From an uncultured Oscillospiraceae bacterium (GTDB lineage: Bacteria > Bacillota > Clostridia > Oscillospirales > Oscillospiraceae), in assembly GCA_910578505.1 (NCBI GenBank), contig CAJTPV010000012.1:1-64000 (forward strand): a stretch of 64,000 nt of DNA, written 5' to 3'. The notes under the pieces are model-generated. The model had not been told where the DNA came from and searched no databases. It was given only the letters and a program-made list of their open reading frames with translations. This document shows, piece after piece, positions 31,818-40,105 of the stretch. Both the position numbers and the translations under genes were made by a program. How positions within the stretch are numbered: the first letter of the stretch is position 1; each line of letters opens with the position of its first letter.

Positions 31818-33293
31818 ATGTACTATCCATCCCTACAGGAGGCCCGCGCTCTGACCGCGTCCGGCGCATACCGCCGCGTTCCCGTCAGCCGGGAGCTCCT
31901 CTCCGACTTCATCACACCCATCCAGGCCCTGCGGATTCTCCGGGCGAAAAGCGGCCACTGTTTCCTGCTGGAATCCGCCGCCGACAGCGCCGGCTGGGGC
32001 CGCTACACCTTCCTGGGCTTCGCCCCCACGCTGGAGGTCACCTGCAAGGACGGCATCCTCCAGCTCCGGGACCGGGACACAGTCCGCACGGAGATCCAGC
32101 ACCCCGCCCCGATCCTGCGGAAACTTCTGGCGGAGCACAAGAGCCCCCGCGTGCCGGGACTGCCGCCCTTCACCGGCGGACTGGTGGGATATTTCGCCTA
32201 CGACTACCTGAAATACGCCGAGCCGTCCTTAAAGCTCACCGCCCAGGACCGGGAGCGGTTCCAGGACATGGACCTGATGCTCTTCGAGAAGGTTATCTGC
32301 TTTGACAACTACCGGCAGAAAATCATTCTCATTGCCAACGCGGACGCCGCCAATCTGGACGAGAGCTACCCCGCCGCCTGCGGCGAACTGGAGCGGATAG
32401 CTGCTCTGCTCAAGCACGGAAAGCCCATGGAGCACAAGCCCGGACGGCTGACCACGCCCCTGACGCCCCTCTTTGACCTGCCCGCCTACAAGGCTATGGT
32501 GGAGAAGGGCAAGCGGTACATCCGGGAGGGGGACATCTTCCAGGTGGTGCTGTCCAACCGGCTGGAGGCGGGCTTTGAGGGCTCGCTGCTGGACGCCTAC
32601 CGGGTGCTGCGCTCCACGAACCCCTCCCCCTACATGTTCTACTTCACCAGTGACAGCATGGAGCTGGCCGGGGCCTCCCCGGAGACCCTGGTGAAGCTGG
32701 AGGACGGCGTGCTCCACACCTTCCCCCTGGCGGGCACGCGGCCCAGGGGAAAGACACGGCAGGAGGACGAGGCCCTGGAACGGGAGCTGCTGGCCGACGA
32801 GAAGGAGCTGGCGGAGCACAACATGCTGGTGGACCTGGGCCGGAACGACCTGGGGAAGATCAGCAAATTCGGCACCGTGGAGGTGGAAAACTACCTGTCC
32901 GTCCTCCGCTTCTCCCACGTGATGCACCTGGGCTCCACCGTCCGGGGGGAAATTCGGGAGGACAGGGACGCACTGGACGCCCTGGACGCGGTGCTCCCCG
33001 CCGGGACCCTCTCCGGCGCCCCCAAGCTGCGGGCTATGGAGATCATCGACGAGCTGGAGGACGACAAGCGGGGCGTCTACGGCGGGGCGGTGGGCTACCT
33101 GGATTTCACCGGCAACCTGGACGCCTGCATCGCCATCCGGCTGGCCTTTACCAAAAACGGGAAGGTGTTTATCCGCTCCGGCGGCGGCATTGTGGCGGAC
33201 TCCGACCCGGAGAAGGAGTATCAGGAGCGGGTCAACAAGGCCCGGGCCGTGGTGGAGGCTTTGGAGCGGGCCCGGAAGGAGGCGGATTTATGA
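31818..33293 (+). CDS. trpE: Anthranilate synthase component I
   Basis: A 491-residue chorismate-binding enzyme making anthranilate with ammonia from TrpG. The N-terminal Trp-binding region has 'LLESAADSAGWGRYTFLGF' (the LLES feedback site). The C-terminal chorismate domain has 'REGDIFQVVLSNRLE', 'LAGASPETLVKL', 'PLAGTRPRGKT' and 'SGAPKLRAMEIIDELE'. Length is normal. RBS AAAGGAGG. It overlaps trpG by four bases. Confidence 0.95.
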   Translation: MYYPSLQEARALTASGAYRRVPVSRELLSDFITPIQALRILRAKSGHCFLLESAADSAGWGRYTFLGFAPTLEVTCKDGILQLRDRDTVRTEIQHPAPILRKLLAEHKSPRVPGLPPFTGGLVGYFAYDYLKYAEPSLKLTAQDRERFQDMDLMLFEKVICFDNYRQKIILIANADAANLDESYPAACGELERIAALLKHGKPMEHKPGRLTTPLTPLFDLPAYKAMVEKGKRYIREGDIFQVVLSNRLEAGFEGSLLDAYRVLRSTNPSPYMFYFTSDSMELAGASPETLVKLEDGVLHTFPLAGTRPRGKTRQEDEALERELLADEKELAEHNMLVDLGRNDLGKISKFGTVEVENYLSVLRFSHVMHLGSTVRGEIREDRDALDALDAVLPAGTLSGAPKLRAMEIIDELEDDKRGVYGGAVGYLDFTGNLDACIAIRLAFTKNGKVFIRSGGGIVADSDPEKEYQERVNKARAVVEALERARKEADL

Positions 33294-33856
33294 TTCTGCT
33301 GATCGACAACTACGACAGTTTTTCCTACAATCTCTATCAGCTTATCGGGGCCATTGAGCCGGACATCAAGGTTATCCGCAACGATGAGCTGACCATCCCG
33401 GAGATCGAGGCCCTGGCCCCGGAAAGAATTATTCTCTCCCCCGGCCCCGGCAGGCCGGAGGATGCGGGCATCATCATCGAAGCCGTAAAGGCCCTGGGCG
33501 ACTGTATCCCGGTTCTGGGCGTGTGCCTGGGCCACCAGGCCATCTGCGCCGCCTGCGGGGGGACGATTACCTACGCAAAGCGGCTGATGCATGGCAAACA
33601 GTCTGTGGTAGAATTTGACGCCCGCTGCCCGCTGTTCCGGAACCTGCCGGAGAGAGGACCGGTGGCCCGGTATCACTCCCTGGCGGCGGACCCGGACACC
33701 CTGCCGGACTGCCTGCGTGTCACCGCCCGGACGGCGGACGGGGAGGTCATGGCGGTGCAGCACGACCTGTATCCCATCTTCGGCGTGCAGTTCCACCCGG
33801 AATCCATTCTCACGCCGGACGGCAAAACCATACTTGCAAATTTTATCGGCCTGTAA
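33290..33856 (+). CDS. trpG: Anthranilate synthase component II (glutamine amidotransferase)
   Basis: A 188-residue class I amidotransferase with nucleophile Cys79 in 'LGVCLGHQAI' and the His169/Glu171 pair in 'FGVQFHPESI'. It supplies ammonia from glutamine to TrpE. A separate gene, not fused to TrpD. The start overlaps the trpE stop (ATGA), favouring equal synthesis. Confidence 0.95.
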   Translation: MILLIDNYDSFSYNLYQLIGAIEPDIKVIRNDELTIPEIEALAPERIILSPGPGRPEDAGIIIEAVKALGDCIPVLGVCLGHQAICAACGGTITYAKRLMHGKQSVVEFDARCPLFRNLPERGPVARYHSLAADPDTLPDCLRVTARTADGEVMAVQHDLYPIFGVQFHPESILTPDGKTILANFIGL

Positions 33857-33871
33857 CAGGAGGGACCCGAA

Positions 33872-34882
33872 ATGATTAAAGACGCTATTATGAAACTATC
33901 CCAAAAGCAGGACCTGACCTACGCCGAGGCGGAGGCCGTCATGAACGAGATCATGAGCGGCGAGACCACGCCCGTCCAGACCTCCGCCTATCTCACGGCC
34001 CTATCCCTGAAGGGGGAGACCATCGACGAGATCACCGCCTCCGCTTCCGGCATGCGCGCCCACTGCGTGAAGCTGCTCCACGACATGGACGTGCTGGAGA
34101 TCGTAGGCACCGGCGGCGACGGCTCCAACTCCTTCAATATCTCCACCACCGCCGCCTTTGTCATCGCCGCCGGCGGCGTGCCGGTGGCCAAGCACGGCAA
34201 CCGGGCCGCGTCCAGCAAGTCCGGCGCGGCGGACGTGCTGGAGGCCCTGGGGGTAAACATCGCCATCCCACCGGAAAAGAGCGCCCAGCTGCTCAAGGAC
34301 CTCAATTTCTGCTTCCTGTTTGCCCAGAACTACCACATCGCCATGAAGTACGTGGCCCCCATCCGCCGGGAGCTGGGTATCCGCACGGTGTTCAACATCC
34401 TGGGACCGCTGTCCAACCCTGCCGGGGCCAACCGGGAGCTGATGGGCGTATTCGACGGCGCGCTGGTGGAGCCGCTGGCCCAGGTGATGAGCAAGCTGGG
34501 CGTCAGGCGGGGGATGGTGGTGTACGGCCAGGACAAGCTGGACGAGATCTCCATAAGCGCCCCCACCACGGTCTGTGAAATTCGGGACAACTGGTTCCAG
34601 AGCTACGAGATCACCCCGGAACAGTTCGGCTATGCCCGCTGCGGCAAGTCCGAGCTCACCGGCGGCACGCCCCAGGAGAACGCCGCCATCACCCGCGCCA
34701 TCCTGGACGGCACGGAGCGGGGGCCCAAGCGCCAGGCGGTGTGCCTGAACGCCGGCGCGGCGCTGTACATCGGCGGCAAGGCGGAGAATATGTCGGCGGG
34801 CGTCAGATTGGCGGAGGAGCTGCTGGATTCCGGCAGGGCGGCGGCAAAGCTGGCGGAGGTCGTCCGCCGGTCCAACGGGTGA
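33872..34882 (+). CDS. trpD: Anthranilate phosphoribosyltransferase
   Basis: A 336-residue enzyme joining anthranilate to PRPP. The PRPP site 'GTGGDGSNSFNIST' is near residue 80, followed by 'VAKHGNRAASSKSGAADVLE' and 'RTVFNILGPLSNPAG', all diagnostic. RBS AGGAGG. The following gene starts just past its stop. Confidence 0.95.
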   Translation: MIKDAIMKLSQKQDLTYAEAEAVMNEIMSGETTPVQTSAYLTALSLKGETIDEITASASGMRAHCVKLLHDMDVLEIVGTGGDGSNSFNISTTAAFVIAAGGVPVAKHGNRAASSKSGAADVLEALGVNIAIPPEKSAQLLKDLNFCFLFAQNYHIAMKYVAPIRRELGIRTVFNILGPLSNPAGANRELMGVFDGALVEPLAQVMSKLGVRRGMVVYGQDKLDEISISAPTTVCEIRDNWFQSYEITPEQFGYARCGKSELTGGTPQENAAITRAILDGTERGPKRQAVCLNAGAALYIGGKAENMSAGVRLAEELLDSGRAAAKLAEVVRRSNG

Positions 34883-34887
34883 GCGGT

Positions 34888-35679
34888 ATGGGGACCATTT
34901 TGGACAAAATCGCCGCCCATGCCAGGGAGCGTGCGGCGGAGGATCAAGCACGGCTGCCCCTGGAAGAACTGACAGATTTATGCGCCCAAGGCGGGGCGGC
35001 AGATGGCGCGGCGTTCGTGAACGCGCTGGAAAAACCGGGAATGCGCTTTATCTGCGAGGTCAAAAAGGCGTCCCCCTCCAAGGGAATCATCTCCAAGGAT
35101 TTCCCCTATCTGGAGATCGCCGGGGAGTACGAGGCGGCGGGGGCGGACTGCCTGTCCTGCCTGACGGAGCCAAAGTGGTTCCTGGGTTCGGACCAGATTT
35201 TCCGGGACATCCGGCAGGCCGTTCGTACGCCCATGCTGCGCAAGGATTTCACGGTGGACGAGTACCAGCTCTATCAGGCGAAGCTGCTGGGGGCCAACGC
35301 GGTGCTGCTGATCTGCGCGATTTTGGACACCCGGACCATCGCCCGGTATCTGGACATCTGCGGCGGACTGGGGCTGGCCGCGCTGGTGGAGGCCCACGAT
35401 GAGGCGGAGATTGCGTCCGCCGTATCCGCCGGGGCAAAGATCATCGGCGTGAACAACCGGAATCTGAAGGACTTCTCCGTGGACTTCTCCAACGCCGCCC
35501 GGCTGCGGGACAAAATTCCGCCGGACGTCCTGTACGTGGCGGAGAGCGGCGTGTCCTCGGCTGAGGATGCTGCGGCACTGAAAAAGATTGGCGCGGACGC
35601 GGTGCTCATGGGTGAGGTGCTTATGCGGGCGGAGGATAAGGCCGCCTTGCTGCGGGAAATGCGGGAGGCGGCGCGATGA
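34888..35679 (+). CDS. trpC: Indole-3-glycerol phosphate synthase
   Basis: A 263-residue TIM barrel. 'FICEVKKASPSKGII' carries the catalytic lysine and serine, 'SCLTEPKWFLGS' the glutamate, 'MLRKDFTVDEYQLYQAK' the second lysine, and 'IIGVNNRNLKDF' the C-terminal strands. ATG was chosen over a GTG nine bases upstream that overlaps the trpD stop. It overlaps trpF by four bases. Confidence 0.94.
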   Translation: MGTILDKIAAHARERAAEDQARLPLEELTDLCAQGGAADGAAFVNALEKPGMRFICEVKKASPSKGIISKDFPYLEIAGEYEAAGADCLSCLTEPKWFLGSDQIFRDIRQAVRTPMLRKDFTVDEYQLYQAKLLGANAVLLICAILDTRTIARYLDICGGLGLAALVEAHDEAEIASAVSAGAKIIGVNNRNLKDFSVDFSNAARLRDKIPPDVLYVAESGVSSAEDAAALKKIGADAVLMGEVLMRAEDKAALLREMREAAR

Positions 35680-36281
35680 CCAGGATCAAAATCTGCGGCC
35701 TGTACCGGCCTGAGGATATTCAGTCCGTCAATCAGGCCAGGCCGGACTGGTGCGGCTTCATCGTCAATTTCCCCAAGAGCCACCGCAGTCTTACCCCGGA
35801 GCAGGTGCGGGAGCTGCGGCGAGACCTGTATGCCGGCATCATTCCGGTGGGCGTGTTTGTGGACCAGCCGGTGGATACTGTCGCCGCGCTGCTCAATGAC
35901 GGCACGGTGTCCATCGCCCAGCTCCACGGCCAGGAGGACGGGGCCTATATCGCGGCTCTCCGCGCCGCCGCGCCGGGACATCCGGTGTGGAAAGCGTTCA
36001 AGATACGTTCCGCCGCAGACCTGGAGACCGTCAACAATTCACCAGCAAGTCTGGTGGTTCTTGACAACGGCTGCGGGACCGGGGAGACCTTCGACTGGAC
36101 CCTGGCGCGGGGCGTAACGCGGCCCTATCTTCTGGCCGGGGGGCTGACGCCGGAGAATATCCCCCAGGCCATTGCGCAGCTCCATCCCTGGGGGCTGGAC
36201 ATCTCCAGCGGGGTGGAGACAGACGGCAAGAAAGATTTCGACAAAATCCAGGCGGCAGCTGCCGCCGCACGAAAGGACTGA
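35676..36281 (+). CDS. trpF: Phosphoribosylanthranilate isomerase
   Basis: A 201-residue TIM barrel. 'IKICGLYRPEDIQ' gives catalytic Cys, and 'LDNGCGTGETFDW' has the aspartate (here LDN at the usual 'LDS/LDT' place). 'LAGGLTPENI' and 'GLDISSGVETDGKKDFDKI' form the phosphate site. The ATG overlaps the trpC stop. Confidence 0.94.
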   Translation: MTRIKICGLYRPEDIQSVNQARPDWCGFIVNFPKSHRSLTPEQVRELRRDLYAGIIPVGVFVDQPVDTVAALLNDGTVSIAQLHGQEDGAYIAALRAAAPGHPVWKAFKIRSAADLETVNNSPASLVVLDNGCGTGETFDWTLARGVTRPYLLAGGLTPENIPQAIAQLHPWGLDISSGVETDGKKDFDKIQAAAAAARKD

Positions 36282-36286
36282 GCACA

Positions 36287-37471
36287 ATGTCAAAAGGACG
36301 CTTTGGCATCCACGGCGGGCAGTACATCCCGGAGACGCTGATGAACGCCGTCATTGAGCTGGAGGATGCCTACAACCATTATAAGGACGACCCGGACTTC
36401 AACCGGGAACTGACGGAGCTGTTCAACGAGTACGCCGGGCGGCCCTCCCGGCTGTACTATGCCCGCCGCATGACGGAGGACCTGGGCGGCGCGAAAATCT
36501 ATCTCAAGCGGGAGGACCTGAACCACACCGGCTCCCACAAGATCAACAACGTGCTGGGGCAGGCGCTGCTGGCAAAAAAGATGGGCAAGACCCGCCTCAT
36601 CGCCGAGACCGGCGCGGGGCAGCATGGCGTGGCTACCGCCACCGCCGCCGCCTTGCTGGGCATGTCGTGCGTGGTGTTCATGGGGGAGGAGGACACCCGG
36701 CGGCAGGCGCTGAACGTGTATCGTATGCGGCTGCTGGGGGCGGAGGTCATCCCCGTCACCTCTGGCACCGCTACTCTGAAGGACGCGGTCAGCGAGGCCA
36801 TGCGGGAGTGGACCGGCCGCATCAGCGATACCCACTACTGCCTGGGCTCCGTCATGGGCCCCCACCCGTTCCCCACCATCGTGCGGGACTTTCAGTCGGT
36901 CATCTCCAGGGAGATCAAGGCCCAGCTGATGGAGAGGGAGGGCCGCCTGCCGGACGCGGTCATCGCCTGCGTGGGCGGCGGCAGCAACGCCATGGGCGCG
37001 TTCTACCACTTTATCGGCGACAAATCCGTGCGGCTCATCGGCTGCGAGGCGGCGGGCCGGGGGGTGGATACCGCCGAGACCGCCGCCACCATCGCCACCG
37101 GACGGCTGGGCATTTTCCACGGCATGAAGAGCTATTTCTGTCAGGATCGGTTCGGGCAGATCGCGCCGGTCTACTCCATCTCCGCCGGGTTGGACTACCC
37201 CGGCATCGGCCCGGAGCACGCCTGGCTCCATGACACCGGCCGGGCGGAGTATGTGCCGGTAACGGACACGGAGGCGGTGGACGCCTTCGAATACCTCAGC
37301 CGCACGGAGGGCATTATTCCGGCCATCGAGTCCGCCCACGCATTGGCCTATGCCCGGAAGCTGGCCCCGTCCATGGAACAGGACCAGATCGTCGTGGTAA
37401 ACGTCTCCGGGCGGGGGGACAAGGACGTGGCAGCCATTGCCCGGTACAGAGGGGAGGATCTCTATGAGTAA
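36287..37471 (+). CDS. trpB: Tryptophan synthase beta subunit
   Basis: A 394-residue PLP enzyme of the TrpB1 type. Lys85 in 'HTGSHKINNVL' binds PLP, 'ETGAGQHGVATA' holds the catalytic glutamate, and 'CVGGGSNAMG' the phosphate-binding loop. It joins indole with serine. It overlaps trpA by eight bases. Confidence 0.96.
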   Translation: MSKGRFGIHGGQYIPETLMNAVIELEDAYNHYKDDPDFNRELTELFNEYAGRPSRLYYARRMTEDLGGAKIYLKREDLNHTGSHKINNVLGQALLAKKMGKTRLIAETGAGQHGVATATAAALLGMSCVVFMGEEDTRRQALNVYRMRLLGAEVIPVTSGTATLKDAVSEAMREWTGRISDTHYCLGSVMGPHPFPTIVRDFQSVISREIKAQLMEREGRLPDAVIACVGGGSNAMGAFYHFIGDKSVRLIGCEAAGRGVDTAETAATIATGRLGIFHGMKSYFCQDRFGQIAPVYSISAGLDYPGIGPEHAWLHDTGRAEYVPVTDTEAVDAFEYLSRTEGIIPAIESAHALAYARKLAPSMEQDQIVVVNVSGRGDKDVAAIARYRGEDLYE

Positions 37472-38252
37472 CATCAAAAGCGCCTTTGCCCACGGGAAGG
37501 CATTCATCTCGTTCGTCACCTGCGGCGACCCGGACCTGGACACCACCGCCGCCCTGGCGCGGACTATGGCGGAGGCGGGGGCGGACCTGATCGAGCTGGG
37601 CATCCCCTTCTCCGACCCCACCGCCGAGGGTCCGGTGATCCAGGCGGCCAACGAGCGGGCATTGCGCGGCGGCGTGACGGCGGACAGGATTTTCGAGATG
37701 GTGCGGCAGCTGCGCCGGGAGGTGTCTGTCCCGCTGGTATTTATGACCTATGCCAATGTGGTATACGGTTATGGCGCGGAAAGATTCATCTCAACCTGCG
37801 CGGAAATAGGCGTGGACGGCCTGATCCTGCCGGACGTGCCCTTTGAGGAAAAGGAGGAATTTGCCCCTCTGTGCCGGAAATACGGGGTGGAGCTGATCTC
37901 CCTCATCGCCCCCACCTCCGCCGGACGTGTGGAACAGATCGCAAGGGCGGCGGAGGGGTTCGTCTACTGCGTGTCCTCCCTGGGTGTGACAGGGGTGCGC
38001 AGCGAGATCACCACGGATATCGGCGCCATGGTCCGGCTGGTGCGGGAGGCCAACCCGGATATCCCCTGCGCGGTGGGGTTCGGCATCTCCACGCCGGAGC
38101 AGGCGGCGGAGATGGCGGCAGTCTCGGACGGCGCGATCGTGGGCTCCGCCATTGTCCGGCTGGTGGGGCAGTATGGCCGGGAGGCCGTGCCGTATGTGCG
38201 GGAATATGTGAAACGAATGAAGGACGCGCTGGGGGAAGACGCTCCGGAATGA
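37464..38252 (+). CDS. trpA: Tryptophan synthase alpha subunit
   Basis: A 262-residue TIM barrel that releases indole from indole-glycerol phosphate. Catalytic Glu44 is in 'LIELGIPFSDPTAEGP'. The residue matching the second catalytic acid (Asp60 of the Salmonella enzyme, in LADGP) is Glu55 here; my recollection is that many Firmicute TrpAs share this. The phosphate loop is 'GFGISTPEQ'. The RBS is GGGGAGG. It closes a seven-gene operon in biosynthetic-canonical order. Confidence 0.94.
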   Translation: MSNIKSAFAHGKAFISFVTCGDPDLDTTAALARTMAEAGADLIELGIPFSDPTAEGPVIQAANERALRGGVTADRIFEMVRQLRREVSVPLVFMTYANVVYGYGAERFISTCAEIGVDGLILPDVPFEEKEEFAPLCRKYGVELISLIAPTSAGRVEQIARAAEGFVYCVSSLGVTGVRSEITTDIGAMVRLVREANPDIPCAVGFGISTPEQAAEMAAVSDGAIVGSAIVRLVGQYGREAVPYVREYVKRMKDALGEDAPE

Positions 38253-38326
38253 CGAAATGGTTTTCATCAATGGCTATCACATCGACAAGACACAGTTTAA
38301 GGTCATATGGAATTATAGTAGAAATG

Positions 38327-38352
38327 AAAAACTCCCCAGCCGGGGAGTTTTC
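38327..38352. terminator. trp operon terminator
   Basis: A near-perfect 11-pair stem (AAAACTCCCC with its complement) and a three-base loop, with As before and Ts after, so it can serve both strands: the trp operon from the left and the kinase fragment from the right. Confidence 0.8.
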
Positions 38353-38357
38353 CAAAT

Positions 38358-38564
38358 TTATAGTTGAATTGTGAAACACATCCCAGGCGGGGACTTCATC
38401 GGCTTAAAAGAGTAGGGAATGTCCATAGAGGTCAAAAGCGTGTCCACAATATAGAGGCCCGGGCCGTTGCCTCCGCTCTCCCGGCTCCGGGAAAAGTCTG
38501 GACGGTAAAACGGTTCAAATGAAAAAGCCGCCTTCCCGTCAAACACACAAAAAGCAGCCTGCAT
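38358..38564 (-). pseudogene. Histidine kinase C-terminal fragment
   Basis: Reads 'AAFSFEPFYRPDFSRSRES' then 'GGNGPGLYIVDTLL' and ends '...PGMCFTIQL'. These are the F and G2 boxes and last strand of a HATPase_c domain of a VanS-like sensor kinase. The N box, the phosphorylated histidine and all sensor parts are missing. The G2 box has Pro where the family has Leu. The frame ends at the normal C-terminus, so only the last about 65 residues survive. Confidence 0.65.
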
Positions 38565-38580
38565 TCACAGACTGCTTTTT
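38549..38580. terminator. Terminator hairpin after the toxin gene
   Basis: Arms AAAAAGCAG and CTGCTTTTT enclose 14 bases, 15 bases past the toxin stop in the minus direction. Confidence 0.6.
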
Positions 38581-38595
38581 GTGGCTTTATAGAGT

Positions 38596-38907
38596 TCAGA
38601 TCAGTTTTTCATAGTCCTGCTTGCCGTGGAAAAAGCGCAGGATATTGACAGTTTTCCTGTCCTTGTCTACTTGGTAAATCATGATGTAGTTGCGAATTAC
38701 CACTTTCCGATAGCCCAATTCTCTCAAACGTGGGTCGCGGCAGGCTTCATACATCAACGGCATACGTTCTATTCCATCATAGCATTCTTCGATGTCTTTC
38801 AGCAAAGAGGCCGCAGCGGTTTTGTTCTCCAGCGACAAGACGATATAGCCGATTGTGGTGTCAAGGTCGCGTTGAAAGGAATCGGTCTTTACGAGCTTAT
38901 AGGGCAT
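38596..38907 (-). CDS. RelE/ParE-family toxin
   Basis: A 103-residue protein: 'YKLVKTDSFQRDLDTTIGYI', 'LRELGYRKVVIRNYIMIYQV' and 'VNILRFFHGKQDYEKL' are the plasmid-stabilisation toxin pattern. RelE members cleave mRNA on the ribosome; ParE members poison gyrase; the sequence alone does not decide. The ATG lies within the end of the antitoxin gene (11-base overlap), giving coupled translation. Confidence 0.85.
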   Translation of the reverse strand: MPYKLVKTDSFQRDLDTTIGYIVLSLENKTAAASLLKDIEECYDGIERMPLMYEACRDPRLRELGYRKVVIRNYIMIYQVDKDRKTVNILRFFHGKQDYEKLI

Positions 38908-39157
38908 ACTTTTCACGCAGTGTCCGCAGCCCTTCACGGGCGTCAGACACTTTTCCCTCCCTGACTTCGGCTTCCGCTTCGGCCAGTTTGAAATAGACAT
39001 CGGCCATAAACATTTTTTCTTCGTAGACTTTCATGCTCATAATGACCATGTCCCCATAGCCGTTCTTGGTGATATAGATCGGTTCAGGAGACTCGCTGCA
39101 CATCTGCGAGATCGCTGCGGTATCTTTCAAATCACGGATGGGGATAATACGCGGCAT
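38897..39157 (-). CDS. Phd/YefM-family antitoxin
   Basis: An 86-residue protein: 'IIPIRDLKDTAAISQMC', 'PIYITKNGYGDMVIMSMKVY' is the Phd/YefM N-terminal DNA-binding fold; the C-terminal helix, rich in Glu/Ala, would wrap the toxin. RBS GAAGGGAG. It is first in the pair, as usual, and likely autoregulates the promoter just upstream. Confidence 0.85.
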   Translation of the reverse strand: MPRIIPIRDLKDTAAISQMCSESPEPIYITKNGYGDMVIMSMKVYEEKMFMADVYFKLAEAEAEVREGKVSDAREGLRTLREKYAL

Positions 39158-39181
39158 ACAATCAGCTCCCTTCGTGGCCTA

Positions 39182-39210
39182 ATCATATCATAATTATCCC
39201 GCGGATGCAA
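39182..39210 (-). promoter_or_regulatory. Toxin-antitoxin promoter
   Basis: TTGCAT and TATGAT are separated by 17 bases, within an AT-rich patch that includes short ATATGAT/ATTATGATA repeats, a likely antitoxin operator. Confidence 0.6.
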
Positions 39211-39303
39211 TAGAATATTTCCTTAGAATAGATTGCATCTGTACCTATAGCAATCTTCAAAATCGCCATCAGAACGCCCCTCCGTCACGGCTGATACCGC
39301 GCT

Positions 39304-39435
39304 GCCTCCCCCTAAAGAGGGGAGGCAAGCACTGACGCACCGCATTTGCTTCGCAATTCCTCCTCTGCTGAGCAGTTGTCCTTGGCTCTCCCAAAGAGGG
39401 AGCTGTCAGCCTGCCCTGTCAGCCTGCGGCTGACA
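39304..39435. repeat. Cluster of palindromes between the TA pair and the zinc-ribbon gene
   Basis: Three stems occur within 132 bases: GCCTCCCC/GGGGAGGC (39304-39326), a CTCCC-AAAGA-GGGAG-type stem near 39387-39402, and TGTCAGCC/GGCTGACA (39417-39435). Stacks with 'GGCTCTCCC...GGGAGCTGTCAGC' wording recur between genes in related gut bacteria and look like decayed non-autonomous elements. No gene is seen in 39158-39504 apart from these and two promoters. Confidence 0.4.
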
Positions 39436-39441
39436 AAAGCA

Positions 39442-39470
39442 TTGAAATATGCTGCTTTATATGGTATAGT
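39442..39470 (+). promoter_or_regulatory. Promoter of the zinc-ribbon/NhaC operon
   Basis: TTGAAA and TATAGT are separated by 17 bases; an AAAGGAGAG ribosome-binding site follows before the ATG. Confidence 0.6.
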
Positions 39471-39504
39471 ACCGTTAAATCGGCTATAAAAGGAGAGTCT
39501 GCAT

Positions 39505-40104
39505 ATGCCTGAGGAAATGAGGGCCATTGGATATATTTGTCCGGAATGCGGGAAAGCTGTATATGGCGAGCGGACCATCTTCGCTTTAAGCGCGGCGGCG
39601 GTCGGACTGGTCTGCGAATGCGGCCGCAGCGAGCTGACGGCAGAGCCCTGTGGAGATCGGTACCGGGTGACGGCGCCCTGCGGCGTATGCGGCGGGGAGC
39701 ACCGGGCGGAGGCACCGGCGGACCGGGTGCTCCGCGGCCCCGGCGTGGGACTGGCCTGCCCGAAAAGCCGCCAGCTGTGCTGCTATATCGGGGACGTGTA
39801 CCGGGTGCAGCGGGCCATGCGGGAGCTGGAGATCGCCGTGGAGAAGCAGAAGGAGCAGCCGGACGCCGCCTTCACGGATCATACGATCATGTATGAAGTT
39901 CTCTCTGAACTGCGGGACATCGCGGCCCGCGGCGGCATATCCTGTACCTGTGGGGCCGTGGGCTGCTCGATGGAGGTTTACGGCAGCGCGGTGGAGCTGG
40001 CCTGCCCCTCCTGCGGCGGACGCCTGCGGATCCCGGCGGCCACGGACGAGGACCTGGACCGGCTGTGCTGTCAGGTCACCCTGACCATTCGAGGGGGGCG
40101 GTGA
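39505..40104 (+). CDS. Multi-zinc-ribbon hypothetical protein
   Basis: A 199-residue protein with paired cysteines throughout: 'CPECG', 'CECG', 'CGVCGGEH', 'CTCGAVGC' and 'CPSCGG'. It looks like two or three zinc ribbons separated by a helix (about residues 100-135). No catalytic motif is recognised. It is followed at one base by the antiporter gene, suggesting co-expression; a regulatory or assembly role is only a guess. Confidence 0.6.
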   Translation: MPEEMRAIGYICPECGKAVYGERTIFALSAAAVGLVCECGRSELTAEPCGDRYRVTAPCGVCGGEHRAEAPADRVLRGPGVGLACPKSRQLCCYIGDVYRVQRAMRELEIAVEKQKEQPDAAFTDHTIMYEVLSELRDIAARGGISCTCGAVGCSMEVYGSAVELACPSCGGRLRIPAATDEDLDRLCCQVTLTIRGGR

Positions 40105-40105
40105 C

